Notes: a model not told the origin generated them from the sequence alone. Positions 45,569-53,926 are shown, counted from the stretch's first letter. The stretch is DNA of 64,000 nt from Verrucomicrobium spinosum DSM 4136 = JCM 18804 (GCF_000172155.1 NZ_ABIZ01000001.1:5613105-5677104), one strand, 5' to 3'. Translations and numbers: made by a program.

Positions 45569-46678
45569 TCAGTAGGTGCCGTTCCAGCGGGCATTACGGA
45601 GGCGCACCGTGGTGGAGAAGACCCGGTAGTTCAGCTTCTGCCCCACCAGCGTGTCCTCCAGCGCGCGGATGTCGGCGTCGTACTTGGAGGCATCTAGGAA
45701 CAACCCATCCAACCCCAGAGATGGCATGGCTGAGCCGTTCGTGTCCTGGAGCCTCGTGGCGGACACATCATCCACCGCCACCAGGGTGAGACGCAGCAGC
45801 GGCGGCAGCCGGTGCCGGGTCACCTCCGCCAGGCCCGACGTGCTGGAGGTGTACTGGTAGCTGCGCGTGTCATACCCGTACGCGGGTGCGAGTGCTTCTG
45901 GCTTGAGCGTGCCCCCCGTTGAAGTAGTGCTGCCATCCGGCACCATGGGGAAGATCACGCACGCCACGATGTTCTCCGCCACGGTATGCACATTGGAGCT
46001 GTCCGCCAGGGCCGTGGTGTACCACTCCTGCACCTTCGCCCTCGTCGTCTGCGTATTCAGCTTGAGGGCGTAGGTCCTCATCATCTCCGCAGGCACCTGC
46101 AGCTCCTTCAGCCGGAACCGGTGGCGCGATGCCACCGGCGCACTGCTGCTGTTCAGGAAAGTGGGTCTGAGGGTGTCATCACTGCCGAACTCCAGAAAGT
46201 ATCCCCAGCTGTTTAGCAGGGTGTCCAGTCCCTTCCACTCCTTCTGCTCGCTCAGACCATAGGTTCCATGAAAGAACACAGCATGCCCGGTCCGGTTGCC
46301 GCTTCCTATAACCGGTGCCGTGCCGGCATTCGCCGGCCCGCTCACAAAGTGCAGGTCTGACTGTAGCTTGTATCCTGTGGGGACCGTGTTCGTGTCATTG
46401 TTCGCATAGACGTAGTCGTAGTAGGGATTGATCTCGCAGGCCTCCAGGCGCCGGCACATGGTCTCGAAGGCAGCCTGCACTTCACGGAACTGGCCGTTGC
46501 GCGCCTCAGCGATGCGCAACTGGCCCAGCGAGGCATTGAGCATGGACGTCGTGGTCATGAGCACCACAGAGAGGATCGTCACGCTGAGCAGAAGCTCAAT
46601 GAGGGTGAATCCCCTGCCCTCAGTGCCACGACATGAAGCAACCGGGCGTGCCCGCAGATGATTGACGTACGCAGTCAT
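45569..46678 (-). CDS. Verru_Chthon cassette protein C (copy 2), GspJ-like
   Basis: 369 residues. Prepilin leader EGRGFTLIELLLSVTILSVV has Gly before Phe and Glu at +5. Pattern FREVQAAFETMCRRLEACEI follows, as in GspJ. It sits three bases after the B2 stop. The domain is about 60 residues longer than copy 1. Role: probable minor pseudopilin of cassette 2. Confidence 0.85.
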   Translation of the reverse strand: MTAYVNHLRARPVASCRGTEGRGFTLIELLLSVTILSVVLMTTTSMLNASLGQLRIAEARNGQFREVQAAFETMCRRLEACEINPYYDYVYANNDTNTVPTGYKLQSDLHFVSGPANAGTAPVIGSGNRTGHAVFFHGTYGLSEQKEWKGLDTLLNSWGYFLEFGSDDTLRPTFLNSSSAPVASRHRFRLKELQVPAEMMRTYALKLNTQTTRAKVQEWYTTALADSSNVHTVAENIVACVIFPMVPDGSTTSTGGTLKPEALAPAYGYDTRSYQYTSSTSGLAEVTRHRLPPLLRLTLVAVDDVSATRLQDTNGSAMPSLGLDGLFLDASKYDADIRALEDTLVGQKLNYRVFSTTVRLRNARWNGTY

Positions 46679-46681
46679 GGC

Positions 46682-47218
46682 TTACAGGGTCTTTTCAAGA
46701 TTGACCAACAAGCTGCGGCTCACCCGCACGCTGCCCGGAAGAGACTTTCCGTTGTCCAGCGCTGCCTCCGCCTGATCCAGCGCCATTTTGCCCTGGCCTC
46801 CCGGGCGGGATGCCACCATCACCACCACCTGTCTCTGCCAGGTGTTTGCTGGCAGCCCCGCCACGGTTCCCAGCGTCACGCCCGCGGCGGAGCTCAGCCG
46901 CACCCGTGCAGTGTACACGCACTTCTCCTGGGGTGATCCCGTCGTCAGTTCCATCCCTTGATCGTCCAGGTAGGTATCCTTCTCCTGCCAGTTCTGGAGG
47001 AGGGACCAGTCGGCCTGTTGCACTTCACCAATGAGACGCGAGGCGATCCGGGCGGACACAGTGGTACTGGCAGCCCGTCCGCTGGTTTCGATGGAGGCGG
47101 AAAGCAACCCCACCAGCGGCACCATGACCGTGACGAGGATGCCAATGGTGATCACTACCTCCACCAGCGTCGCACCGGCGGCAGATCGGGCTTGGGGGTG
47201 ACGTGTTCTTGTGGTCAT
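46682..47218 (-). CDS. Verru_Chthon cassette protein B (copy 2), GspI-like
   Basis: 178 residues from the ATG at 47218; an upstream in-frame start at 47257 is less likely. Prepilin-like segment SAAGATLVEVVITIGILVTV has A-T at the site instead of G-F, with Glu at +5. The body (IASRLIGEVQQADWSLLQNW) is similar in layout to copy 1. It is the first gene of cassette 2, 134 bases downstream of the ParB-like gene. Confidence 0.82.
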   Translation of the reverse strand: MTTRTRHPQARSAAGATLVEVVITIGILVTVMVPLVGLLSASIETSGRAASTTVSARIASRLIGEVQQADWSLLQNWQEKDTYLDDQGMELTTGSPQEKCVYTARVRLSSAAGVTLGTVAGLPANTWQRQVVVMVASRPGGQGKMALDQAEAALDNGKSLPGSVRVSRSLLVNLEKTL

Positions 47219-47352
47219 GGTCAGCCTGTTGGGATATTCAGAACGGGCACAGGTCACCGGACTAATCCCGGGACCTGGTGAGGGCTCGTTCTAGTTCTAT
47301 GAAATATTGATGATTGCCAAAGCCCTCCGCATGCGGAGAATTTCGGGTGATT

Positions 47353-48333
47353 TTACGCGGTCATCAGGAGTCCGGCTCCACGGCGCAGATCGCTCGCCGG
47401 CTCCTCCTGGTTGCGGCGGGCCTTCCTGCGGGGCATTCTGGCGGCCCCCTCCTCGACGAACGGACTGGCAAAATTGTCCGCCTCCCGCAGGCCACCGATC
47501 ATCCGCCCTTCCAGATGCGCCTGCATGGCATAAATGGATCTTCGGAAAATATAGCTCTGATTGGCTCCCCCGCGCGGCATGGAGTGCAGCAATGACTCAC
47601 CCATGAGCAGCTTGCGCAGACGCAGCGCCGGGTGATCCAGCGCCAGCCCCGCTCCCGTACGAATGGCGGCCAGGAACTCACGACACTTGTCGGAATCCAC
47701 TTCATGGTAGAGCACGGCCGCCGCCAGGAAGGACGCCTGGGAGATGCCCTTGACGCTCTTTTCACCCATCTGGTCCGTCACCGCCTCAATGGCCTCGCGA
47801 TGAGTTTCCAACGCCAGTTTGACCACGCTGTCAGGAGGGGCCGTGCCACTGTTGCTCGCCACCACCCGGCGGGCCAGACAGGTCGCAATCTCCACCCATT
47901 TGCGGTTGCGCACCTGGCCGGAGAGGTAGAGCGCGTCAAAGAGACTGCGACGTCTTTGACGGTCCACTTTCTCCTGAGCGGCGGCAGGCAATCCGGTGGT
48001 GACAATCATGGGCACGGTGCGTCGGGACTTCACAATGGCTGTCAGCCGGTGCTGGCCATCCACCAGCCTCCCTTCGCAGTCAAACCCCACCGCTGCCGGG
48101 GTCAGGCGCCACTCGTCATTGCGAATCTCCTCCACATACTTGTCCACCACCTGCTCAGACAGCTTTCTGTTTCTCAGGTTTCGCTCCAGCATGCGGCGGG
48201 CCATCTCCGGAGTGAGTTGCACCGCCACGGACGAGATGCCGGGAATCGTCTCCAGGCAGTCTAGACCTGTGAGCGCACCGGGAAGGTTGGTGCGGGTGGG
48301 CAGCTGGGCAGGGTGGATGGTTGCGGTCTGCAT
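47353..48333 (-). CDS. ParB-like / DGQHR-domain protein
   Basis: 326 residues. The core LVDGQHRLTAIVKSRRTVPM has the DGQHR signature. It is preceded by RNRKLSEQVVDKYVEEIRND, as in ParB-N-like fold proteins that define their own 'parameters then query' domain. An Arg-rich stretch (KVDRQRRRSLFDALYLSGQ) and a C-terminal basic tail (RMPRRKARRNQEE) follow. No second ParB domain or partner ParA is present. It is on the same strand as the cassettes, immediately upstream of B2. A nucleic-acid-binding role is plausible but unproven. Confidence 0.75.
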   Translation of the reverse strand: MQTATIHPAQLPTRTNLPGALTGLDCLETIPGISSVAVQLTPEMARRMLERNLRNRKLSEQVVDKYVEEIRNDEWRLTPAAVGFDCEGRLVDGQHRLTAIVKSRRTVPMIVTTGLPAAAQEKVDRQRRRSLFDALYLSGQVRNRKWVEIATCLARRVVASNSGTAPPDSVVKLALETHREAIEAVTDQMGEKSVKGISQASFLAAAVLYHEVDSDKCREFLAAIRTGAGLALDHPALRLRKLLMGESLLHSMPRGGANQSYIFRRSIYAMQAHLEGRMIGGLREADNFASPFVEEGAARMPRRKARRNQEEPASDLRRGAGLLMTA

Positions 48334-48812
48334 GACGGTCCTGGGGTTCCTGTTATGGGTTGAAACTCGTGCGACTCAGGCCCCAGTTTCCGGGGCTCGC
48401 AGCGCCTCGCGAACACCCTGCACATACAAGGCAACTAATGCCGTGTTCTGGTACAAAAGAGTCGTGAGCATGTCGTATCCAACCTTTCTTTCAGGAAAAG
48501 TTGCGCAGAATCGTGCTCACCGGGAAATTTAGTTTTCCGTAAAAACAAAACCGGCAGCAACGGCATAGCGGCCATGCCAGGGGTCGCCAAAGGTTCTTTT
48601 TACCTAGAACTTTCCATGAAACAACCCGAACACCTCCAACAAGCCCACCTGACCCTGCACACAGCCCTTACCCCCCCACCCCACCCCCCGGCCCCATTCA
48701 TGGTAAAATGCTTAGCGGGCCTCCCACCGCTGTGATAGGAGACCCGCCCGCGAACAAAAAGTGAATCACCAGCCGCAGACACCACCTCCGCCGGACTCGT
48801 GATGCACTCAGA
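48334..48812. other. Intergenic region with G-quadruplex motif and inverted repeat
   Basis: 479 bases without a convincing gene. It should hold the promoter of the ParB-like gene, in the AT-rich stretch near 48480-48550. 48671-48695 is a C-rich tract; on the minus strand it has four runs of at least four G with short loops. 48715-48724 and 48738-48747 form a 10-bp inverted repeat with one mismatch. A 61-codon minus-strand frame at 48600-48785 is not protein-like. Confidence 0.5.
48671..48695 (-). other. Potential G-quadruplex motif
   Basis: On the minus strand four G-runs (4, 6, 4 and 7) are separated by loops of 1-2 bases, which fits the canonical quadruplex pattern. It lies in the long intergenic gap upstream of no obvious plus-strand gene and 3' of the small membrane protein gene. 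Confidence 0.5.
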
Positions 48813-49184
48813 TCAGATGAAGAAAGTGAGGAACGCAAGCCCCTTGACCAGGAGGGCCCAGATGATCCAAAGCTGCGCCTTGCTATACACCCGTTCTCCG
48901 CTCGTCTCCCGGGGAAGTTCCGGGTCGTGGCCGTAGAGTCTCTGATGGTTCTTGATCATGTACACTCCCGCCGCCAGGGTGAAAAACAGGCCCATACCTG
49001 CGATGATCTTGACGGGGAGTAAGGACAAGGCTGCTATCATGGCGGAAAGTGCCATACACCCGGGTGTCTGGCCAGATACAGAAGCCCCAGATTGCGGGGA
49101 ATACAGAAGCGCGCCCCCTCCCCCAGCGGGAGCAGCCCCCATTCCCGGACGACCAAACGTCGCCATCCACACGTATTGCTCCAT
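48813..49184 (-). CDS. Small two-helix membrane protein
   Basis: 123 residues from the ATG at 49184. Two membrane segments: MALSAMIAALSLLPVKIIAG running into GLFFTLAAGVYMIKNHQRLY, and a C-terminal LWIIWALLVKGLAFLTFFI. The N-terminal 45 residues are Gly/Ala/Pro-rich and poorly defined, so a shorter protein starting at the internal Met of MALSAMIAAL is possible. No family is recognised. The start is 21 bases from the divergent glutathione transferase gene, so promoters must overlap. Confidence 0.6.
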   Translation of the reverse strand: MEQYVWMATFGRPGMGAAPAGGGGALLYSPQSGASVSGQTPGCMALSAMIAALSLLPVKIIAGMGLFFTLAAGVYMIKNHQRLYGHDPELPRETSGERVYSKAQLWIIWALLVKGLAFLTFFI

Positions 49185-49205
49185 GGAGATCCCCTCCCCC
49201 ACCCC

Positions 49206-50135
49206 ATGGCCCAATTTCCTAACGAACAATCTGATGATGGCGAATTCGAGCGGCAGGATGATGCCTTCCGCTCCAAGGTGAGCACAGATGGCTCCACGCC
49301 CCACCCGGTGGCCCGCGGTCGCTACCACCTGTATGTCTCACTGGCCTGCCCTTGGGCGCACCGGACGCTCATCGTGAGACACCTGCTGGGGCTGGAGGAC
49401 GCCGTGGGCGTCACCGTCGTGGACCCCGTACGGGATGAGCGCGGCTGGGCTTTCCGGGAGGGTCCCGGCCACACCGCCGATCCTGTGAACGACTTCCAGT
49501 TCCTTTCCCAGGCCTATACCGCCACCGATCCGGGTTTCCAGGGACGTGTCACCGTGCCCGTCCTGTGGGACCGGGAGCTCCGTCAGATCGTGAACAATTC
49601 AGAAGACGACATCTGCCGGATGTTCGCCACAGAGTTCAGGGAGTTCCAGCACACGGGGGCGGACCTTTTTCCGGTTGCCCTGGCGGAGGAGCAGAAGGCC
49701 CTGTCTGAGTTCATTTACCAAAACGTCAACAACGGCGTCTATGGCGCCGGCTTTGCCACCACCCAGAGCGCCTACGAAAAGGCCTTCCGGGAGCTGTTCG
49801 CTGCGCTCGACCAGCTTGACAGGCACCTGGGCGCACAGAGGTTCCTCTTCGGACCCAAGTTCGTGGAAACTGACTGGCGGCTCTTCTGCACCCTCATCCG
49901 CTTTGACCCCGTTTACCACGGGCACTTCAAGTGCAATCTGCGCCTCATCCAGAACTACCGCCACCTGTCTTGCTATCTCCGGGACCTGTACCAACAGCCC
50001 GGCATCTCTGACACCGTCAACTTTGATCACATCAAGCGGCACTACTACATCACTCACGACGACATCAATCCCACCCGCATCGTACCACGTGGCCCGGACC
50101 TGGCGTGGCTCGATGAGCCGCCCGGCCGCGCCTGA
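49206..50135 (+). CDS. yqjG: Glutathionyl-hydroquinone reductase (YqjG/Xi-class GST)
   Basis: 309 residues. Pattern YHLYVSLACPWAHRTLIVRH contains the catalytic C48 in CPWAHR, typical of omega/xi-class enzymes. TVPVLWDRELRQIVNNSEDD is the glutathione-binding segment and FVETDWRLFCTLIRFDPVYH the C-terminal family signature. The enzyme reduces glutathionyl-hydroquinones using a second glutathione. Length matches the family. It starts 21 bases from a divergent membrane gene and is followed by the convergent gene at 50161-50535. Confidence 0.93.
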   Translation: MAQFPNEQSDDGEFERQDDAFRSKVSTDGSTPHPVARGRYHLYVSLACPWAHRTLIVRHLLGLEDAVGVTVVDPVRDERGWAFREGPGHTADPVNDFQFLSQAYTATDPGFQGRVTVPVLWDRELRQIVNNSEDDICRMFATEFREFQHTGADLFPVALAEEQKALSEFIYQNVNNGVYGAGFATTQSAYEKAFRELFAALDQLDRHLGAQRFLFGPKFVETDWRLFCTLIRFDPVYHGHFKCNLRLIQNYRHLSCYLRDLYQQPGISDTVNFDHIKRHYYITHDDINPTRIVPRGPDLAWLDEPPGRA

Positions 50136-50160
50136 AAAGTTCAAGGCAACAACAGCACTC

Positions 50161-50535
50161 TCAGTGTAGAAAGTGCTGCGTGACCGACTCGTGGACCTCA
50201 CTCTCTGCGTCTGTCTTCACCGTCGTGGCCATGGAGCCCAGCACAGCCAGGAAGAGGAAGACCGGGGTCATGATCAAAAAGAGTGGCAGCAGCAGGAGCG
50301 CAATGAACGGAGCCAGGATCACCAGCAGCACCGTGATGATGGAGTTCGTGGGCTGGGCCAGCCATTGGCAGCAAGGGGCGGCCACCTTCCAGAACGGCTC
50401 GTAGAAGGGAGACTGTGAAAGCCAGCTCTCGATCGCGGAGCGCCGTCGTTTGCGCGCCAGTTCGGCGGAGTTTATGGTCGTGACGGGCCCGGGCTCGGGC
50501 CCAGAATCTGCCCCTTCTTTGAGGGTTGCACTCAT
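50161..50535 (-). CDS. Hypothetical membrane protein with one long hydrophobic stretch
   Basis: 124 residues from the ATG at 50535, preceded by AAGGA. After a polar, basic region (AELARKRRRSAIESWLSQSP) there is a hydrophobic region with two close helices (SIITVLLVILAPFIALLLLP and LFLIMTPVFLFLAVLG), then a charged tail ending VTQHFLH. No family is recognised. It is convergent with the glutathione transferase gene and 131 bases from the divergent YihY gene. Confidence 0.65.
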   Translation of the reverse strand: MSATLKEGADSGPEPGPVTTINSAELARKRRRSAIESWLSQSPFYEPFWKVAAPCCQWLAQPTNSIITVLLVILAPFIALLLLPLFLIMTPVFLFLAVLGSMATTVKTDAESEVHESVTQHFLH

Positions 50536-50666
50536 AGGATTCCTTCGGTTGTCCCTTAGTTTACCAGAATCCCCCAACCTCTGGCAAGCCCCGTGATTGG
50601 GGCAAAAACTCACCCACGACACCGCATAAAGAGGACCAACACCCCCGGCTTCCGCGAAGTGCGGTT

Positions 50667-51626
50667 ATGGGTCCTCTCGCATTTCTGTCCCTTCTTCGCA
50701 CCGCAGCACGGGAGTGGATCGATGACGACGCCTCCCGTCTGAGTGCGGCCCTGGCTTACTATGCCACCTTTTCCACCGCTCCGCTCCTGATCATCTGCAT
50801 CTCTCTGGCCAGCTTTGTCTTCGGCGAACAGGCGGCTCGCGGCCAGATTGTGGCAGAGATTTCCTCCCTGGCGGGGGAGGATGCCGGCCACTCCATCCAG
50901 GCGTTCATTCTGGATGCGTCGCAGAATGATCACAACGGTTGGAAGGCCCTGCTCGGAGTGGCGGTGCTGCTCTTCGGTGCCACCAGGGTGTTTGCTGAAC
51001 TCAAAGGCGCACTCAATGCCATCTGGGGAGTGGTTCCGCGTCCGGGCCAGCAAGTACTGACCCTTCTGCGGGACCAGTTCCTGTCCTTCTCCATGGTCCT
51101 CGTCATTGGCTTCCTGCTGCTTTCCTCCCTGCTGGTGAGCACAGCAGTTGCGGCAGCCACACGCTACTTTGGCCAGTGGGTTCCGATGCACCCGGAACTC
51201 CTGGGCTGGGGGGACATGGGCCTGTCGCTCGTGGTCATCAGCGTGCTCTTTGCGTTGATTCTCAAACTCCTGCCAGATGTGCACGTCGGCTGGGGGGACG
51301 TGTGGCTGGGAGCTGTGGTCACTGCCGGCCTCTTCAATATTGGCAAGCACGCCATCAGCGTCTATCTCGGGACTACCGGTGTCGCTTCCAGCTATGGGGC
51401 AGCAGGGTCGATCGTCGTCCTCCTGCTCTGGGTTTACTACTCCTCCTGCATCCTGTTTTACGGTGCGGAGTTCACCAAATGCTATGCACGCAAGTTTGGT
51501 TCGGGGATTGTGCCCAAATCTCGTGCCATGACCATAGCGGCTTCCGTGCTGGATGAGATGAAGGCACAGGGCCTGCATCTCCCCCATCCCGCGCACCGGA
51601 CTCCTTCAGCGTCGGTCAATCAATGA
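50667..51626 (+). CDS. YihY/BrkB family inner-membrane protein
   Basis: 319 residues. Family motifs: REWIDDDASRLSAALAYYAT, FGATRVFAELKGALNAIWGV, several membrane helices (FLSFSMVLVIGFLLLSSLLV, LSLVVISVLFALILKLLPDV), then VGWGDVWLGAVVTAGLFNIG and YGAAGSIVVLLLWVYYSSCI ending LFYGAEFTKCYARKFG. YihY proteins (once wrongly called RNase BN) have about six helices; their role is debated. It ends near a ribbon-helix-helix-like gene. Confidence 0.94.
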   Translation: MGPLAFLSLLRTAAREWIDDDASRLSAALAYYATFSTAPLLIICISLASFVFGEQAARGQIVAEISSLAGEDAGHSIQAFILDASQNDHNGWKALLGVAVLLFGATRVFAELKGALNAIWGVVPRPGQQVLTLLRDQFLSFSMVLVIGFLLLSSLLVSTAVAAATRYFGQWVPMHPELLGWGDMGLSLVVISVLFALILKLLPDVHVGWGDVWLGAVVTAGLFNIGKHAISVYLGTTGVASSYGAAGSIVVLLLWVYYSSCILFYGAEFTKCYARKFGSGIVPKSRAMTIAASVLDEMKAQGLHLPHPAHRTPSASVNQ

Positions 51627-51663
51627 TGGCGTCAGTGTGCAGGCAGTCATGAACAGGCAGACC

Positions 51664-51927
51664 TCATCCATCTTCAGGGAAATCCACCCCTGGCACCCCT
51701 CGGGTGCTTTGCACCAGCGTCACCGCTTCTCGGGGATGCTCAGACTCCGCACGATGCTGTAATGCGGTGGCAATGTGATACCCCTCCTTTTTCAACTGGC
51801 TCAATCCGAGTGAGATGGCCAGCCGACAGACGTTCTGCCGGGTAAGGCCAGTCCGGCCGGCGACAAAATCGAGCGTACGCACGGTGTTCTGAGGGATGCG
51901 GAGATTGAATGTTGTCTGGTTTTTCAT
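51664..51927 (-). CDS. Ribbon-helix-helix-like small protein
   Basis: 87 residues. The start at 51927 is fixed by a strong AAAGGAGAAAGG ribosome-binding site. QTTFNLRIPQNTVRTLDFVA followed by GLTRQNVCRLAISLGLSQLK resembles a ribbon-helix-helix DNA-binding fold: a beta strand with alternating residues, then two helices. Such proteins are often antitoxins or plasmid-type repressors. No toxin partner is visible nearby, so a regulatory role is only inferred. Confidence 0.65.
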   Translation of the reverse strand: MKNQTTFNLRIPQNTVRTLDFVAGRTGLTRQNVCRLAISLGLSQLKKEGYHIATALQHRAESEHPREAVTLVQSTRGVPGVDFPEDG

Positions 51928-52070
51928 GGAACCTTTCTCCTTTCGAGCTTCATCTTGAAATCGTTGCCGCGCACCCCGGCGGTTGCCCGCAAAAGTCTTT
52001 TCCACCAGTGCAATGCAACCAAACAGTCGTCACCGCCCGATCTTCGGAGAAACCCTGCCCCCACATCACC

Positions 52071-52235
52071 ATGTACAACTCAAACCCAGAACCGCAGACT
52101 CCCCAGCCGATGCCCTCAGACCCCACGCCTGCGGAGCCGCTGCCGGCCCCTGAGCCCCCTGCCCCGCTCCCTGCCCCGCAGCCCGGAGATCCTTCCCCGT
52201 CCCAGCCGCCATCCATTCCGCCCATCGTTGCCTGA
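52071..52235 (+). CDS. Proline-rich small protein
   Basis: 54 residues, about one third proline (for example PSDPTPAEPLPAPEPPAPLP). There is no hydrophobic segment. Low complexity makes gene prediction uncertain. The ATG at 52071 and position 14 bases before the next plus-strand gene support it. The function is unknown. Confidence 0.4.
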   Translation: MYNSNPEPQTPQPMPSDPTPAEPLPAPEPPAPLPAPQPGDPSPSQPPSIPPIVA

Positions 52236-52249
52236 ACCTCCGTCCTCCC

Positions 52250-52801
52250 ATGGACTCCGGCTCCAGTTCATCCCTCCCAGCGCCCGCCTCCCCCAAGAAG
52301 CTGGCTTACTTGAGCTACATGGGGGCCACCCTGCGCAGCTCTCTCTCAGAGGTGGAGGCTGACAACGCAATCGCCCGCCTTGAATCTGTTTCCAACTACG
52401 AGCAATGGCGACAGCTCGTGGAGAAGAAGAACGAATGGCATACGGATCGTTTTCTTCTGCACCCCCAGCTTTTCGCAGTTGAATTTGAAGCGTACTACCA
52501 CAGCGAGCTGCCGGAGATCCTGTCCAACTATGTGCGCAGCCAGGAGCCAGGCGCTGCCGCAATGCTGACACCGTCCAACATCCGACTCACCATGGAGTCC
52601 CTCTCCAAGGCCAACCCCTCTTGGTGGCGCAGCCCCCGGCGTCAGCGGCTCTTCCTCACCGAGCTCCTGGAGAAGCGATCCACGCTTTTCCCCTCACCCA
52701 CTCTCTGCGCCTCGCTGCGCGAGGGACTGCATCAACTCACAGCCAGCGTCGCCGAGATCCTGCGATCTTGGCGGTCCAAGGGTTCAGGTGGAGCAGCGTG
52801 A
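52250..52801 (+). CDS. Hypothetical helical protein
   Basis: 183 residues. The sequence is helix-rich and contains SEVEADNAIARLESVSNYEQ, HPQLFAVEFEAYYHSELPEI and RSPRRQRLFLTELLEKR. There is no signal peptide or membrane helix. No family is recognised. It is followed after about 65 bases by an acidic small protein on the same strand. Confidence 0.6.
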   Translation: MDSGSSSSLPAPASPKKLAYLSYMGATLRSSLSEVEADNAIARLESVSNYEQWRQLVEKKNEWHTDRFLLHPQLFAVEFEAYYHSELPEILSNYVRSQEPGAAAMLTPSNIRLTMESLSKANPSWWRSPRRQRLFLTELLEKRSTLFPSPTLCASLREGLHQLTASVAEILRSWRSKGSGGAA

Positions 52802-52867
52802 CCCGCTCCACAGGAATTGACACGCAACTGGAGAGTCCTTGCGATTCAGAAGAAAGCTGACACTCAC

Positions 52868-53221
52868 GTGAAATCCAAACCCTCCTCCCATTCCTCCGAT
52901 CAGACCGAGCTCCCTCTTCCCTACGGAGACGAGTCGCCAGATCCCATCGAACGTTTGGTAGAGGATCTGGCTCAGCAGGACATCATGCCCCCTGAGGAAG
53001 AGACCATCCTGGAGGAGTATCCGGAGGTGTCACAAAACGCCCTGCTCATGGGGCACGCCTGGGACCAGGCCGGAGTGGAAAATGGTGACCGCGTCGCCCG
53101 CATCCCACTGGAGGACGAGGTCAAATGCAGCGAGCTCCTCGTCAAAGGCGGCCTCGACGAAGCCGATGAAGAACTGCGCGAGCTGGAAGAGGCCGAGGAA
53201 ATTGACCGCGAGCTCGAGTGA
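52868..53221 (+). CDS. Acidic small protein, function unknown
   Basis: 117 residues from the GTG at 52868; a TTG at 52817 is an alternative. Highly acidic: PIERLVEDLAQQDIMPPEEE, EYPEVSQNALLMGHAWDQAG and a C-terminus EELRELEEAEEIDRELE. It may be a coiled-coil or nucleic-acid mimic. It is convergent with the receiver gene at 53231, with nine bases between them. No family is recognised. Confidence 0.55.
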   Translation: MKSKPSSHSSDQTELPLPYGDESPDPIERLVEDLAQQDIMPPEEETILEEYPEVSQNALLMGHAWDQAGVENGDRVARIPLEDEVKCSELLVKGGLDEADEELRELEEAEEIDRELE

Positions 53222-53230
53222 TCCGGGAAG

Positions 53231-53674
53231 TCAGGCCAGCCCGGGCTCTTTCAGGGCAGGATTGAAGTACGTGCCCCCGCTCCGGATGGTGTTGATGGCA
53301 TGGAGCAGCTCCTCAGGCGAGGTGTTCTTGTTCACATACCCACGCGCCCCCGCCTTGTGGGCCTGCTCGGCATAGGCCCGTCCCTCGTTCGTTGAAACAA
53401 CCAGCACCTTCAGATTCCGGTGTTCCTGCAGCGCCTGACGTGCCAGATCATAACCGCTTCCATCCGGCAGATTCACATCCACCACCAGGATGTCTGGCAG
53501 TTCCCGTTGCAGGGAAGCCGCGCCCTGGCGCACATCCGGCGCACTCCAGGCAAAAGCCAGACCTGGACTGTCCTCGGCAATGCTGCGAAATACAGCGCAA
53601 ATAATGGAGTGGTCGTCCACCACGGCAATGGAAACAACGTGCTGGTCTAACGGTGGAGACGGTGTGACGGGCAT
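53231..53674 (-). CDS. Single-domain response regulator
   Basis: 147 residues from the ATG at 53674. The receiver starts SIAVVDDHSIICAVFRSIAE with the acidic pair DD. The phospho-acceptor Asp is in ILVVDVNLPDGSGYD, followed by LKVLVVSTNEGRAYA and a late Lys in ARGYVNKNTSPEELLHAINT. The tail TIRSGGTYFNPAL resembles the start of a NarL-type linker, but no helix-turn-helix follows. It may therefore be a truncated NarL-type regulator or a phospho-relay protein. No kinase is adjacent. Confidence 0.88.
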   Translation of the reverse strand: MPVTPSPPLDQHVVSIAVVDDHSIICAVFRSIAEDSPGLAFAWSAPDVRQGAASLQRELPDILVVDVNLPDGSGYDLARQALQEHRNLKVLVVSTNEGRAYAEQAHKAGARGYVNKNTSPEELLHAINTIRSGGTYFNPALKEPGLA

Positions 53675-53926
53675 GTTCAAGTTCGTGAGGGGGGGGACGG
53701 TGACAGATGAGAAAGACCCGAAACTGGTGAGCAGAGGATTTCCCCCCTGAAATTGCGTTCCCATCTGCCTTATTCGTTCCGAATACGTCTGTGGGCACAG
53801 GTCCGCGTGCGAAAATCACGATGCGACGAAGCCCCAAGCAAGGCAAAAAGACCCCTCACAACTGGGACTTCTCCTCAGCCGGGAAGGGTCGATGCATCGG
53901 GAACCCACGCGCACAGCAACCACTCG

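Noticed and set aside
48600-48785. A 61-codon minus-strand frame in the intergenic gap
   Set aside because: Overlaps the C-rich tract and hairpin; biased composition and no ribosome-binding site.
50154-50177. Inverted repeat AGCACT/AGTGCT between two convergent genes as a bidirectional terminator
   Set aside because: Only a 6-bp stem and no T-tract on either side; too weak to report as a terminator.
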